This document shows, in pieces, positions 11,849-21,106 of a stretch of DNA of 64,000 nt (position 1 is the stretch's first letter; every line of letters starts with the position of its first letter). The notes beneath the pieces were generated by a model, which had not been told where the DNA came from, did no database searches, and saw only the letters and a program-made list of their open reading frames with translations. The translations under genes were made by a program, and so were the position numbers. The stretch spans positions 1 through 64,000 of the forward strand of contig FTLJ01000037.1 of the NCBI GenBank assembly GCA_900155495.1. The letters are read 5' to 3'. This stretch comes from Porogramme epimiltina. Lineage: Eukaryota; Basidiomycota; Agaricomycetes; Polyporales; Polyporaceae.

Positions 11849-12702
11849 ATGAGCTCCGCAGCATCTAAGCGCATTTACCTCACCAGACACGCCGAAGCCG
11901 AACACAAGTATGTTCAATAGCATTCCAATAACCCCCAAGTTCTGACCCCATCCGTTCCAGTGTCTCCTCCGACTGGTTCAGTCAGTCCATCGCGCGCATA
12001 TCTGCGCTTGATATCTCGAACTCACCTCGTCCCAGTTCACGATGCCCCTTTAACCCCACTTGGCCGCTCCCAAGCCTCGTCGCTCAACGAATCCACCAAA
12101 GACACCGTCCAAGCCACCGCCGACCTGCTCGTTACTAGCGGCCTGCGCCGCACGCTCTCCACCACTGTCATCGGATATGCCGCCCTCCGCGCCCGCCTCG
12201 AGGCTGCCGGAAAGCCCATCGTCGTCCTCCCCCAGCTGCAAGAAGCCAACGACCTCCCCTGCGACACCGGCTCGGTCCGTCCCCTCCCCTCCCTCCCGTA
12301 CGACTTCGGACTCTAACCCTCTCCCCCCACCAGCTCCGCGAAGCCCTCGAGTCGGACCCCGAGTACGCCACCCTCGACCTCTCCCTGCTCACGCCCGACT
12401 GGACGTCCAAAACGGGCGTGTACGCCGCGTCCGACGCTGCGGTTGCCGCGCGCGCGCGGTGGGTCCGGCGCTGGCTGCGCGCGCGCCCGGAGCCGCGCAT
12501 CGCGGTCGTCTCGCACGGCGACTTCCTGCGCGTGCTCACCGAGGGGCGCAACACGCACGCGCCGTGGGCGAACGTCGAGGTGCGCGAGTACACGTTCGCG
12601 TGCGAGGAGGCGGACGACGCCGAGGGCGAGGCGTGGCTCGCGCCTGTGAAGCAGGTCGCTGTTGAGGGTGTGGTAGAGCCGACGTCGTCTGACGCAGTAT
12701 GA
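11849..12702 (+). CDS. Histidine phosphatase (phosphoglycerate mutase-like)
   Basis: Exons 11849-11907, 11961-11980, 12036-12274 and 12334-12702 give 228 residues. The N-terminal motif LTRHAEAEHN carries the catalytic Arg-His pair, HDAPLTPLG follows, and VVSHGDFLRVLTEG supplies the second catalytic His. This is the histidine phosphatase superfamily (branch 1). Members act on small phosphorylated metabolites or phosphoproteins, and the substrate cannot be inferred. The second exon is only 20 nt; it is needed to connect the RHAEAEHN exon to the HDAPLTPLG exon in frame. The last exon is extremely GC-rich, with long alternating CG runs. It lies 188 bp downstream of the antiporter on the same strand. 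Confidence 0.88.
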
Positions 12703-13103
12703 GTTCCGAGTCGCTGTTGGTGCTAAAAGGGTACATGGAATTATCGGATAGAACAAATGTTGGTAGACCTGCCAGGACAGAAAGGAGGGCTGGAACAAGA
12801 ACGGAACGTATTATATTAAAAGATAAAAGATAAAGTACTGTGCTACAGTACGGCAAGTATGTGAGTGAGTGTGCATGCGCATGCTGGTGAAAGCGAATCA
12901 TGTACATGTGGTAAGAAACAGAATGCAAGGAAATCTTGGTATACGAAGGTGAAAGGATGTGCTAGGTATATACGGAGCCGGCATGCGCAATAGTAGCAAC
13001 GACAATAATCTTTCGAGTCCATGTGGCATATATGTGGAGAAACGCCGAGTGGGCCGCAGCATCGTCGAGCGAACAGCATTCTTTTTCCTACCCCGCATGC
13101 ACT
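12703..13103. other. Convergent 3' intergenic region
   Basis: About 400 AT-richer bases lie between the histidine phosphatase and the 3' end of RIC8, two convergent genes. A/T-rich runs near 12810-12835 may carry polyadenylation signals. No gene was seen. Confidence 0.5.
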
Positions 13104-15266
13104 TCAGCCCATTTTGCCCTGCTGGATGGCTTGTCGTATGGGGTTCGACTCCTTCGGGATAGCGCCACTCTTTTCAAGCCGGTCAAAGAGCACGAACAAC
13201 TTCTCCGCCTCGCGCTCTTTCTCCTCGTCTGACATCTCGACCGCGGGCGCGGGCTTCTCTGCGACACCCGTGATGGGATTGATCGGCACTCCCGAGGTCG
13301 TTGTCGTTGGTGCCGAGGGCCCACTTCCCCCTGCGGGCGGCGGCGGCGCGCTCATGATGCCCTTGTTGAATAGGAAGCCCGCGACGTTACCATAGCCGAC
13401 GTACGAGGCGAGTATGCTCCCTGCGCGCATCGCGGGGTGAACATTAGAGCGACGAAAAGCGACGATAAGATCAGGTACGCACCATCGGAATCGCAGATAG
13501 CGTACAACATCTCCCCAACGGCGTTCTTGAGTTTGGCGTGGTGCACGCTCGCGAGCAGTCGGAGAAGGCGCCCCAACAAATCCGCTCTTCCTTCGAGAGG
13601 GCTTGTCCTGTCGAGGTCCTCGGGAAGCAGCCACTCGCGCATGCGGCGCCGAGAGCCTTCGTCCGCGATGCAGAGCTTGGTGATCAACACACTGAGTGGT
13701 GTCATGACGTCATCGAGAGGCTGGTCCATCTCCTTCATGCAGCGTTGGCGGACGCTCGAGTCATCCGGGTCGACCGAATCAGGCATATAATGGCTGAGCG
13801 AGACGTCGAGCATGTCGTACGCCCTGAGGAGCACGTCGACGGGGGGATAGTTGGCATGGGGCGAGGACGAACGGGAGAGCGAACGCCGCCCAGCCGCGAG
13901 CGCAGACCATGCGCGGTCGAATGCGCCAGGCTTGGGATCCTTTGATGGACCGGTTGTGGGGGAACCGGCGCGACTGCTGCCCCTGCTACTTGATGATCTG
14001 GACCCTTTGACGGATCCGGACGTCTCTGACGGACTAGACGATTTGGGGGGTGTAGGGACGGGAGATGTGTTGCTAGGCGGGAGCCAAACTGTCTTCAAGG
14101 AAGCCGTTACGGGGATAGTGATGAGGGCATGAATGACATGAGTCATTGGAGCAGCGAGAGGTGCTGGGAAAGAAGGCGGAAGGGCGCTGAAAGTGCGCAG
14201 AAGAGCGGGAAGAAACCTGTACGAAATCGAGGCGTTTGCACTGGACGTCTCGCCAACATGCTGCGGAGGACGTACCCATCGAGACGGTCGCTCCAGACAT
14301 CTCCCATTACTTTGTGTTCATTACTATTAGATTCGTCGACAAGCTAAGCGAACGTCAGCCGCGATAGATTTCAGAGAGGGAGCAGGACGCACTCTTGGAT
14401 AATGTAGCAATAGATTAAACGTGAATTTGAGTAGGTCAGTCATGGCTTCACGTGCGAATTTCGTGCCGGAGAGGATAGCTCTTGATAGCATGTCGAGCTT
14501 TGAGCCGACGAGTTCTGTTATGCTGGGGTACTTGGCCTCGACGATGGATTTGATGAGCGCACCGGCGGCGTGCATAGATACTGTGGAGAGGAAGAGAATG
14601 CGAGATGCGAGGAATATACGTTCTGGGGAAGTGGTCCTCTGCAGAAGCGAGAGAAGGTTTGTTGGGATGAACGCTTGGGATGGAAGTGAGGCGGGATCAC
14701 GTACATCGAGAAGCTCGACAGCAAAGTCGCCTCCGCCAACAGCCTTGTCGACGAAGGTTGAACGGGCTTGATCGACAAGAAGCATAGCATTTGCTATGCA
14801 GCGAAGGGCTTCGTTGGACGCGTCGGGGACATCCTTGTATGCGTGGTAGAAGGCGAGGAGGGTGGAGAGGTTGGCGGAGGTGGCGATGACCTCTGAGCCT
14901 GCGGGGTTCTTGCCAAGCGACTTGACGGCCAAGAGAGCGGGGGCAGCATCTGGGTACGAGGGGGACGAGTGGGATGAGGATGAGCGCGTAGAGGAGGAGA
15001 AAAGTGAAGCGACCTTTGGAAGACAGCCTGGACTTCTTGTTTCCGTTGGAAGTGGAGCGCGGAAGATCGGCGAGAATCGCGAGGATTAGTTCTCGGCGTT
15101 TGGCATCGTCGATGGTGAGGGGAGGTGCTGCAGGGAGAGGTGAGAGGGCATAAGAGACGGCAAGGGGGCTGGACAGACCGTCTGTGATGGACTGGAGGAC
15201 GGCTGCGACCTCTGTGCGGGACGAGGAAGGGGAGAGGGCGGTATAGGCGGCGAGATACCTGGACAT
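13104..15266 (-). CDS. RIC8: Synembryn RIC8, G-alpha chaperone and exchange factor
   Basis: Five minus-strand exons (15266-15014, 14949-14393, 14343-14276, 14216-13483, 13420-13104) give 642 residues. The protein is mostly alpha-helical, as expected of the armadillo-like RIC8 fold. Diagnostic pieces are NEALRCIANAMLLVDQAR, KVMGDVWSDRLDG, LTHVIHALITIPV, and near the C-terminus SYVGYGNVAGFLFNKG. Fungal RIC8 folds and activates heterotrimeric G-alpha subunits in the cytosol, upstream of cAMP and mating or growth signalling. A Ser/Thr/Pro-rich insert follows the THVIHAL segment, and the acidic tail lies before the end. The start at 15266 (MSRYLAAYTAL) is the first ATG before conserved sequence; the frame stays open further upstream, so a longer N-terminus cannot be excluded. 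At 642 residues it is somewhat longer than animal RIC8. Confidence 0.9.
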
Positions 15267-16264
15267 GGGAGTCGGTGGGAGAACCGGAAAACCAGGGGGA
15301 GTTGGGGGACGGGGACAGAAGGCGGAGGAAGAGAACCACGGCAAAGAGCGGGAGAACGGAGGGCGGGGATGAAGGGCCTGGTCGTGAGATGGGGGCGTAG
15401 CGCGGTCGTGGGACGGGAGACGGAGCCGCGCCTGTGGGATGAATGGACGGGCGGGCGGGGACAAGTCGCGGGGGAACAAGGACGGAGAGAGAGAGAGAAC
15501 ACCGTCTGCTGGGTCGAGCACTCTCTCTACATCTCCTCCCACTCCCCCATCTCCTCCCTCTCTTTCCGGCGATGGCAACCGTGGCCCCTCGGCCATCCCC
15601 GGCCCGGCTCCGACACTCTCGCCCGCCCTCCTGGCCAGTGCCACTAGCCACCGAGTCCACGCCCCCTCGCCACGCCCCCAGCCCCTTGTCTCGGCCGTCG
15701 ATCCTCGCGCCGACACAATCTCCGGTCGCCCACTCGCAAGCCTAATTAACGCCCCGAGTCACAAGACGAGCCTTCTCTCCGCAGATCCGCTCAACGCCCG
15801 TTGTATACACACTGTCCTAGTAAACACGTCCTCGGACTTAGTACGAACAGCGAGCACCAGTCTCTGCCCAACATTGCCCTCCCCCAAGGGCCTACATACA
15901 CCCACCGCCCGCCCACTCCGCCGCCGCCACCGCCCAGCCGCCGATTTGAGACGTTGCGCCATGTCGCTAGGGCAAATGCCGGACATGCGGATGACCCGTC
16001 CTGGGCCGTCCATGGATCCTGACATCCCCATCCGGCGCCCCATCCCCCCGGGTGGAGCCCCGCCCAAGCACTGCTGCGCCCCGAAATCGCGCGCGTGCCT
16101 GCATAGTCCACAGTCGACGACAACGGCCGCCCCGCGCCCAGTCGCAACATGTCTGCAGTCCTATCAGCCCTGTCAGATCACCGCTCGCCTTCGCCCGACA
16201 TGAAACCGTTCGTATACTCACAAATAATTCGTCTCTCTCAGACGCTCCGCGCCCTGCCCGCTCT
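15267..16264. other. GC-rich intergenic region upstream of RIC8
   Basis: About 1 kb lies between the RIC8 start and the MED10 stop. It shows strong strand asymmetry: purine-rich on the plus strand at about 15270-15510, then pyrimidine-rich to about 15960. Long frames on both strands here are Pro/Ser/Arg-rich and low-complexity, with no recognisable domain, so I treat the region as promoter and leader of RIC8. Confidence 0.5.
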
Positions 16265-17104
16265 TCACGCTCCATTCACGAGCCCGCGGCTCGGCCCCGC
16301 ACCGTCTTCTTCTACTTTCACCATGTCCACCCCCAGCGCAGTTTGAAACGACGACTCCATCAGGTGCTCTCCCAGCTCTGGAAAGTGCTGCACGAGGGCC
16401 TCGTCCAATGCTCGGCGGTACGACTGTACATCTCGGTCAGTCCACCCTCGGAGCACACCAGGCACAGGGACGGCGAAAAGCCACCGATGACGTACATCAA
16501 TAGCGTGTATCTTGCCGTTCATAAACTGGTTCTCCGTCGCCGCGCGCTCCAGCCGGTCTTTGGTGAGCGTCATCGGGTTCCGCGAGTTGTCGATGTCGAC
16601 GAGGACCTGCATCGGCACCATCGTCTCGATGGCCTGCGCCATGTCCTCCAACGCGGCCAGGCGCCGGATCACGTCGTTACTGCATGCGCGTGAGCGGCAC
16701 CGTCGGAGAGGGCAGTCAACAGCATGGAAAACTGGCCGGGTCGAGCGAGGCGGACGGAACGAATGTTTGGGGAAGATATTGGATAGCATCGTAGGGAACA
16801 TGATACAGATATATACAGGCGAAAATAGATGTATACCAATGAGTAAAGAGAAAGAGACGTACACTCGTATGCCAACGGGCTTTCCCGTCACCCCTCCGGG
16901 CTTGTCCTTCTCCTTGGTCAAATCGTTCACGACCGTCGTTCCTAGGTTGTAAAGGGAGGTGGCGAGGTCGAGCAGCTCCATTTCGAGGTCGCCTTGTATG
17001 CCCTGCGGGGGCGGCGAGTCGGTCTCGCGAGGGCTATCCGGGGCATGGGCGGCGGGTGTAGAGGCGGGGGCGGGAGTGGGAGTGGACATGAGGTTGCGGG
17101 CCAT
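16265..17104 (-). CDS. MED10: Mediator subunit MED10 (Nut2)
   Basis: Two exons (17104-16863, 16679-16265) give 218 residues. MED10 is a middle-module subunit of the Mediator coactivator that bridges activators and RNA polymerase II. After a Pro/Ser-rich N-terminus come LLDLATSLYNLGTTVVNDL, then MVPMQVLVDIDNSRNPM, DRLERAATENQFMNGK and a tryptophan-bearing region, the order of the MED10 domain. The tail is longer and more acidic than in yeast. The intron (16680-16862) is 183 nt, long for this window, an exact multiple of three and stop-free in frame, so it could be mistaken for coding sequence; splicing at GTACGT restores VNDVIRRLAAL. A second in-frame Met lies five codons downstream. Confidence 0.9.
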   Translation of the reverse strand: MARNLMSTPTPAPASTPAAHAPDSPRETDSPPPQGIQGDLEMELLDLATSLYNLGTTVVNDLTKEKDKPGGVTGKPVGIRVYVSFSLLIGIHLFSPVYICIMFPTMLSNIFPKHSFRPPRSTRPVFHAVDCPLRRCRSRACSNDVIRRLAALEDMAQAIETMVPMQVLVDIDNSRNPMTLTKDRLERAATENQFMNGKIHAIDVRHRWLFAVPVPGVLRGWTDRDVQSYRRALDEALVQHFPELGEHLMESSFQTALGVDMVKVEEDGAGPSRGLVNGA

Positions 17105-18134
17105 TGCGAGAGGAGAGCCGAGGTTACAAAGCCGGGGACCGTGCGAAGGTGGAGGGGAACAAGGTCTGTCCCGGGCAACAAGTGGACAAGACAACGCCAA
17201 TGTCGACGCCCGAGAGCCGAGTCCGACAACCTCCACCCCGCCTCCTCCTCTGACGCATCCACCCCTCGTAAGCGCCTACCGCACGTGCGCGAGATCCCAT
17301 CGGCGACACTCGTCCTCTCCTTCCAGCCCTCGCGCGCGCGACTTGTTTCGCTTCGTGCCCCTTGTATCTCTGTGATTGCTATGAATAGGTACCTTTTCTC
17401 TTCAGGTCTCCCTGAGATGTCTTGCTCAACAACGCGCACACCAGAGGTCCGATCATCCTGGTAATCTCTCCTGCCATCTCTTGAAAATATTGTCGTAGTT
17501 GACCTGCTAGGACAGACCATAGACGAGGCGGAGGTGCGTCTCTGTATGCCGCATACAGCCCAGTCCGTGTCTGACAATGATGTAGTACCTCCTTGACCAA
17601 TTGGTAGCCCGTGCTCACCGGACACCCGGTTTCAATACAGCTCACTCGCCCCCTTAGCCTCCCCCTTCTCAAGATGAAGATGAGATGACGTCTAAGCTGC
17701 GTCAGCGGTTGAAGGACCTCCTCACATCTCTTCGTGCGGGCGCAGAGGGAACTGTATCTAGCTGATGCGCAGTGTAAATAATATACTGTATCAACTCGTC
17801 GTTGTGTAGGTGGAACGGGCAGGCGTCGGAAGGCTGTAGCTATAATACCATGTAAATGATTTTATACGCCAGCTGCCAAATCTGAGGTCCATTCGTCAAG
17901 GCCTCGATGGTATATGTGCGCGCAGTTCTGCCCGCGACGAAATATGACGCGTGTGGTATGTAATAGTCATATCCGGGCCGAGTTCTTGCCGAAGCGCGGG
18001 AGGGTTGCGCCACTGAGAGCCGGCGTGGAGGCCATCCCACTCCTTCTCGACGGCGACGAAGGCGAAGCAGGTAAGAGCTGTCGCAAGATCAACTGCATAC
18101 GCACATCACTTGACATCATGCTCAGCGCAGTAGG
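17105..18134. other. Intergenic region with possible unresolved small plus-strand gene
   Basis: About 1 kb lies between the divergent MED10 and thioesterase genes. Near 17672-17763 a plus-strand exon-like stretch, preceded by a CCCTTAG acceptor, encodes DEDEMTSKLRQRLKDLLTSL and ends in a stop. A possible upstream exon lies at about 17515-17575 (TIDEAEVRLCMPHTAQ). I could not join these to a start codon, so no coding sequence is called. A minus-strand frame over 17379-17672 lacks an ATG near its start. The rest is probably promoter. Confidence 0.3.
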
Positions 18135-18660
18135 ATGCTAGAGGCCGCAGATATCGCTGCCTTGAAGCGGCGCTCGCGACAAGACTACCCTTTCACGCTC
18201 GATTATAGGACTCGCTGGTGAGCTCTTTCTCAACAGCTGCTCGTCGTCTTCGCTGGACCCCCACCCTAGGATTGACAACGATCAGTACTCACATATCAAC
18301 AACTCCGTCTACTATCACCTCTTCGACTCCGTCGTCAACTCGTACCTCATACAACACGCCCACCTCTCCCCTACCACCTCGCCCCTCATCGGTCTCGTCA
18401 TCTCATCTCACGCCCACTTCTTCTCTCCCCTCTCCTTCCCTGCCGTTCTTGACCTCTGCCTGAGAGTCGTCAAACTGGGTTCCAGCTCGGTCACATACGA
18501 GGTCGCCGTGTTTGAGCAAGGTGCAGAGCTCCCTTCCGTCGTTGGAGGCTACACCCATGTCTTCGTCGACAGGACATCGCGCAAGAGCGCGTCCATATCT
18601 CCAGATGCTCGGGCGGGATTGGAGAAGCTGTTAAATGAACCGGTCACGGCCAAACTCTGA
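18135..18660 (+). CDS. Hotdog-fold (4HBT) acyl-CoA thioesterase-like protein
   Basis: Exons 18135-18217 and 18270-18660 give 157 residues, the usual length for this family. The splice joins DYPFTLDYRTRW to IDNDQYSHINNSVYYHLFDS. This is the HINN-xYY helix signature of 4-hydroxybenzoyl-CoA thioesterase-like hotdog proteins, with the conserved Asp/Asn just before it. Later parts (VTYEVAVFEQG, VVGGYTHVFVDR) match the beta-sheet core. Such enzymes hydrolyse acyl-CoA thioesters; chain length and compartment are unknown and no clear targeting signal is present. The start is the ATG of MLEAADIAALKRR, just upstream of the conserved sequence. The 3' end lies 59 bp from the convergent methyltransferase gene. 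Confidence 0.88.
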
Positions 18661-18719
18661 TGACACCCCCGCCTTCCGTTGTAATGCTCATCTCCGCATG
18701 TATGTACCACTATCATAAT

Positions 18720-20632
18720 CTACTGCATTCGTTCTCCCTCTCCCAATGCGCCCACAACCTTCCTCTGCACATGGCTCGCGAAGCTTTCAAATAGCCCTCT
18801 TTCCCTCCCCGCGACCCAGTCCAAGACAATGACCACGCTTGTCACCTCACCGTCGCACCGAATGCGACAAACAAGCTGCGCCACTTGCACCTCTCCACCT
18901 TCTTCAGTTTCCATTGCGTCGCGTTTCTTCCTCCTAGCAGCACGCGACCAAGTGTTTCCCAAGGCGTACACCATGACATCGGCCCCGTCCGGTTCTGCCT
19001 GTCCAACTGCCTTCGCCGATACGCCTTCAATGGAGCCGAGGACCTGCATCAATATCTGCCTGGCCTGTTGCAAAGACCGTGCCTGCGGCAGCGGCTGCTG
19101 TAGGGTATTGCGCATGGGCAAGATACTTTGAAGTCCTGGATGGTGCAGTCTGCCTATACACTACGCCCCGATGAGTCTATGCGCAGTCTGACCGGCCACA
19201 AAGCACTTACATCTGGGAGGCGGTTCTCACCAAATGACCAAGCTACGACCCAACGCTTCGTCTGACCTTGAACGAGCTCCGTTACGCCGTAATTATCGAT
19301 CTGAGGGACTCGTTAGTGCTTCTCAATGTCTTCGTTGGACATTTTACTCGCATTTTTCTCCTTTAGAAGGCGTACTACGTGTGTCAGTGTTGTCATTTTG
19401 CCGAGCATGGATGTAAACCAGCTGTACACGCCAATGTCAGGGCGAGTCCGTGGCCGAATAGAGTGCTCTATGTAGACTCACCGACACCGATCTTTCGTTT
19501 CCAGACTTTCTTCTACCATCCGTCCGACAAACAGAGCTTCACCGCCAGGAGTAATCATCTCAGTGTCAGCCCCCGTGCAGACCTGTCATTCCCCACTCTA
19601 TTAGTTTAAGTAGCGATTTCATTTGGAGCTTCGCACTCACAGCATGAGGCCCTACCTCCTTCGCCTCCGCAGACTGTGCTACCTCTTCCCGGCTGGCATA
19701 GAATGGCGGATTGCACATAGTGAAGTCGTAGACGCCATCACTACACACTTCCGTAAGCTGCTAAGCTGGAGACGGGTCTACAAAACGGTCCTCACCCATG
19801 TGCCAAAGGCTCGAATATCCTACCAGCAGGATCAACTGCGGCGATCGTGATACGCTCGTGAAGCCCATTATTGTGTACGTTCTTTAAGGCGTACTCGGTC
19901 GACAGGGTATCAATCTCTGCAGGTCAAGTAAGCATAGGCCTCTTGCGCAACTAGAGATCGGGCGTACCTGTCGCTGCGAACCTCCAATGTTGATGGAGAC
20001 GGCACCCCAATAGTGGGTAAATTGCGGACGCCCCTGTGCCTCTGTCTCGTATATAGCTGAGGCAATCAACGCAGAGCAAGAGGGGTGTGCTCACATGTCG
20101 AGGCCCCGCACGAGCGACAGCGGCTCGGCGGAATGCACAGCTAGGCGAGTCACTGCCACGACGTCCTCGAGCCACAGGATATAGTTCAATCTGTTGAAGC
20201 GTCAGTCAGATAACTGCCTCAAAAGAATACCAAACTCGTGACCTGTTAGGCACCTATGCGAAGTTGTCAGTCGGTGTTGCGCTGGCATGAAACAATAGCG
20301 CGTACAGGTGGACAAAGCCTCCCCTGAGGGAGATCCATTGACAACCCAAAGTCGCGATGGAGAATTGCCTCAGTCAATCGCCTGGACCGATTACAAGTGC
20401 GTCAGTAGAACTTCCAACCTGACTGATGACGTTCCGCACCTTTGTGCCGCCTCATTTTTGAAATCAATGGTGGCAGCTCCTTGGTTGCGAATGATACTAT
20501 TGAGGCTACAGGGTAAGTGAATGAATGTGCGGATAGTTTGTCGGCACTTGCATACTATGTTTTTAGTGGAGGGTAGGCTTCTGCCAGGGCGAGAAAGTCG
20601 GGTGGCGTTTGGTACGGATTTCGAGGATGCAT
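18720..20632 (-). CDS. METTL16: METTL16-type U6 snRNA m6A methyltransferase
   Basis: Twelve minus-strand exons join in frame to 431 residues: 20632-20556, 20505-20440, 20381-20306, 20253-20243, 20190-20095, 20041-19968, 19916-19796, 19740-19641, 19582-19482, 19421-19352, 19300-19231, 19153-18720. The known family (METTL16/DUF890) methylates the N6 of an adenosine in U6 snRNA. Seen here are MHPRNPYQTPPDFLALA, RLNYILWLEDVV, the SAM-binding GTGASAIYPLLG and the catalytic NPPF in DFTMCNPPFYAS. The fourth exon is only 11 nt (VPN plus part of R), with canonical sites on both sides. Intron 10 (19301-19351) has a GC donor. The last intron was placed at GTGAGA (19230) so that the C-terminal frame connects; its exact edge is the least certain. 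The C-terminal domain is divergent. Confidence 0.9.
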
Positions 20633-21106
20633 CGTGCGCGCCGTGTGACTAAAGTAAACTCTAGACAGAGTGTCGGAAATCGTGGTTTAAAAGAGTTTCC
20701 GCAAAGTATCACTGCGTGTCCAATAGGGTCTGCATGCGGGCAGTAGTGGAACTAGCCCAACCAGTGGTGGTTCGTGTCGAGTTGCTGAGGTCGGGCGCCT
20801 CATTCACAACACGAAATACCGCAGTCTCGGCCAACTTTAAGTTCTCGACTTGATGCACTAGCTATTTCAATCACTCTTCCTCATTACTACGCGTGAAACA
20901 GTACATTTCCATGGATTACGACTACGGATACAATGCAATGACCACTACAAAAGATAGCTTGTACAGGATACGCGGAGAATAGGGATATCGCAGAATATAT
21001 GATGTCCAGGCGGAGCCGAGAAGACCCCTACCACGCCATGCCGATAGCACTCAACCTATCCCACATGCCGTTGTATCAGCTGACTACCCATAGGCTGAGA
21101 TTCGAC
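20633..21106. other. Intergenic region, no gene seen
   Basis: About 470 bases hold the promoter side of the methyltransferase gene and the 3' end of the next minus-strand gene. No conserved frame, tRNA or repeat was recognised. Confidence 0.5.

Noticed and set aside
15439..16203. Long plus-strand open frame of about 250 codons between RIC8 and MED10
   Set aside because: Pro/Ser/Arg-rich with no domain, overlapping equally long frames on the other strand, as expected in GC-rich noncoding DNA.
17379..17672. Minus-strand frame of about 97 codons with helical-looking sequence
   Set aside because: It has no ATG at its beginning, no recognisable family, and exon-like signals lie on the opposite strand.
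19154..19210. Alternative donor GTAAGT at 19210 for the last METTL16 intron
   Set aside because: It puts the final exon out of frame with the conserved C-terminal region; the GTGAGA donor at 19230 keeps it.
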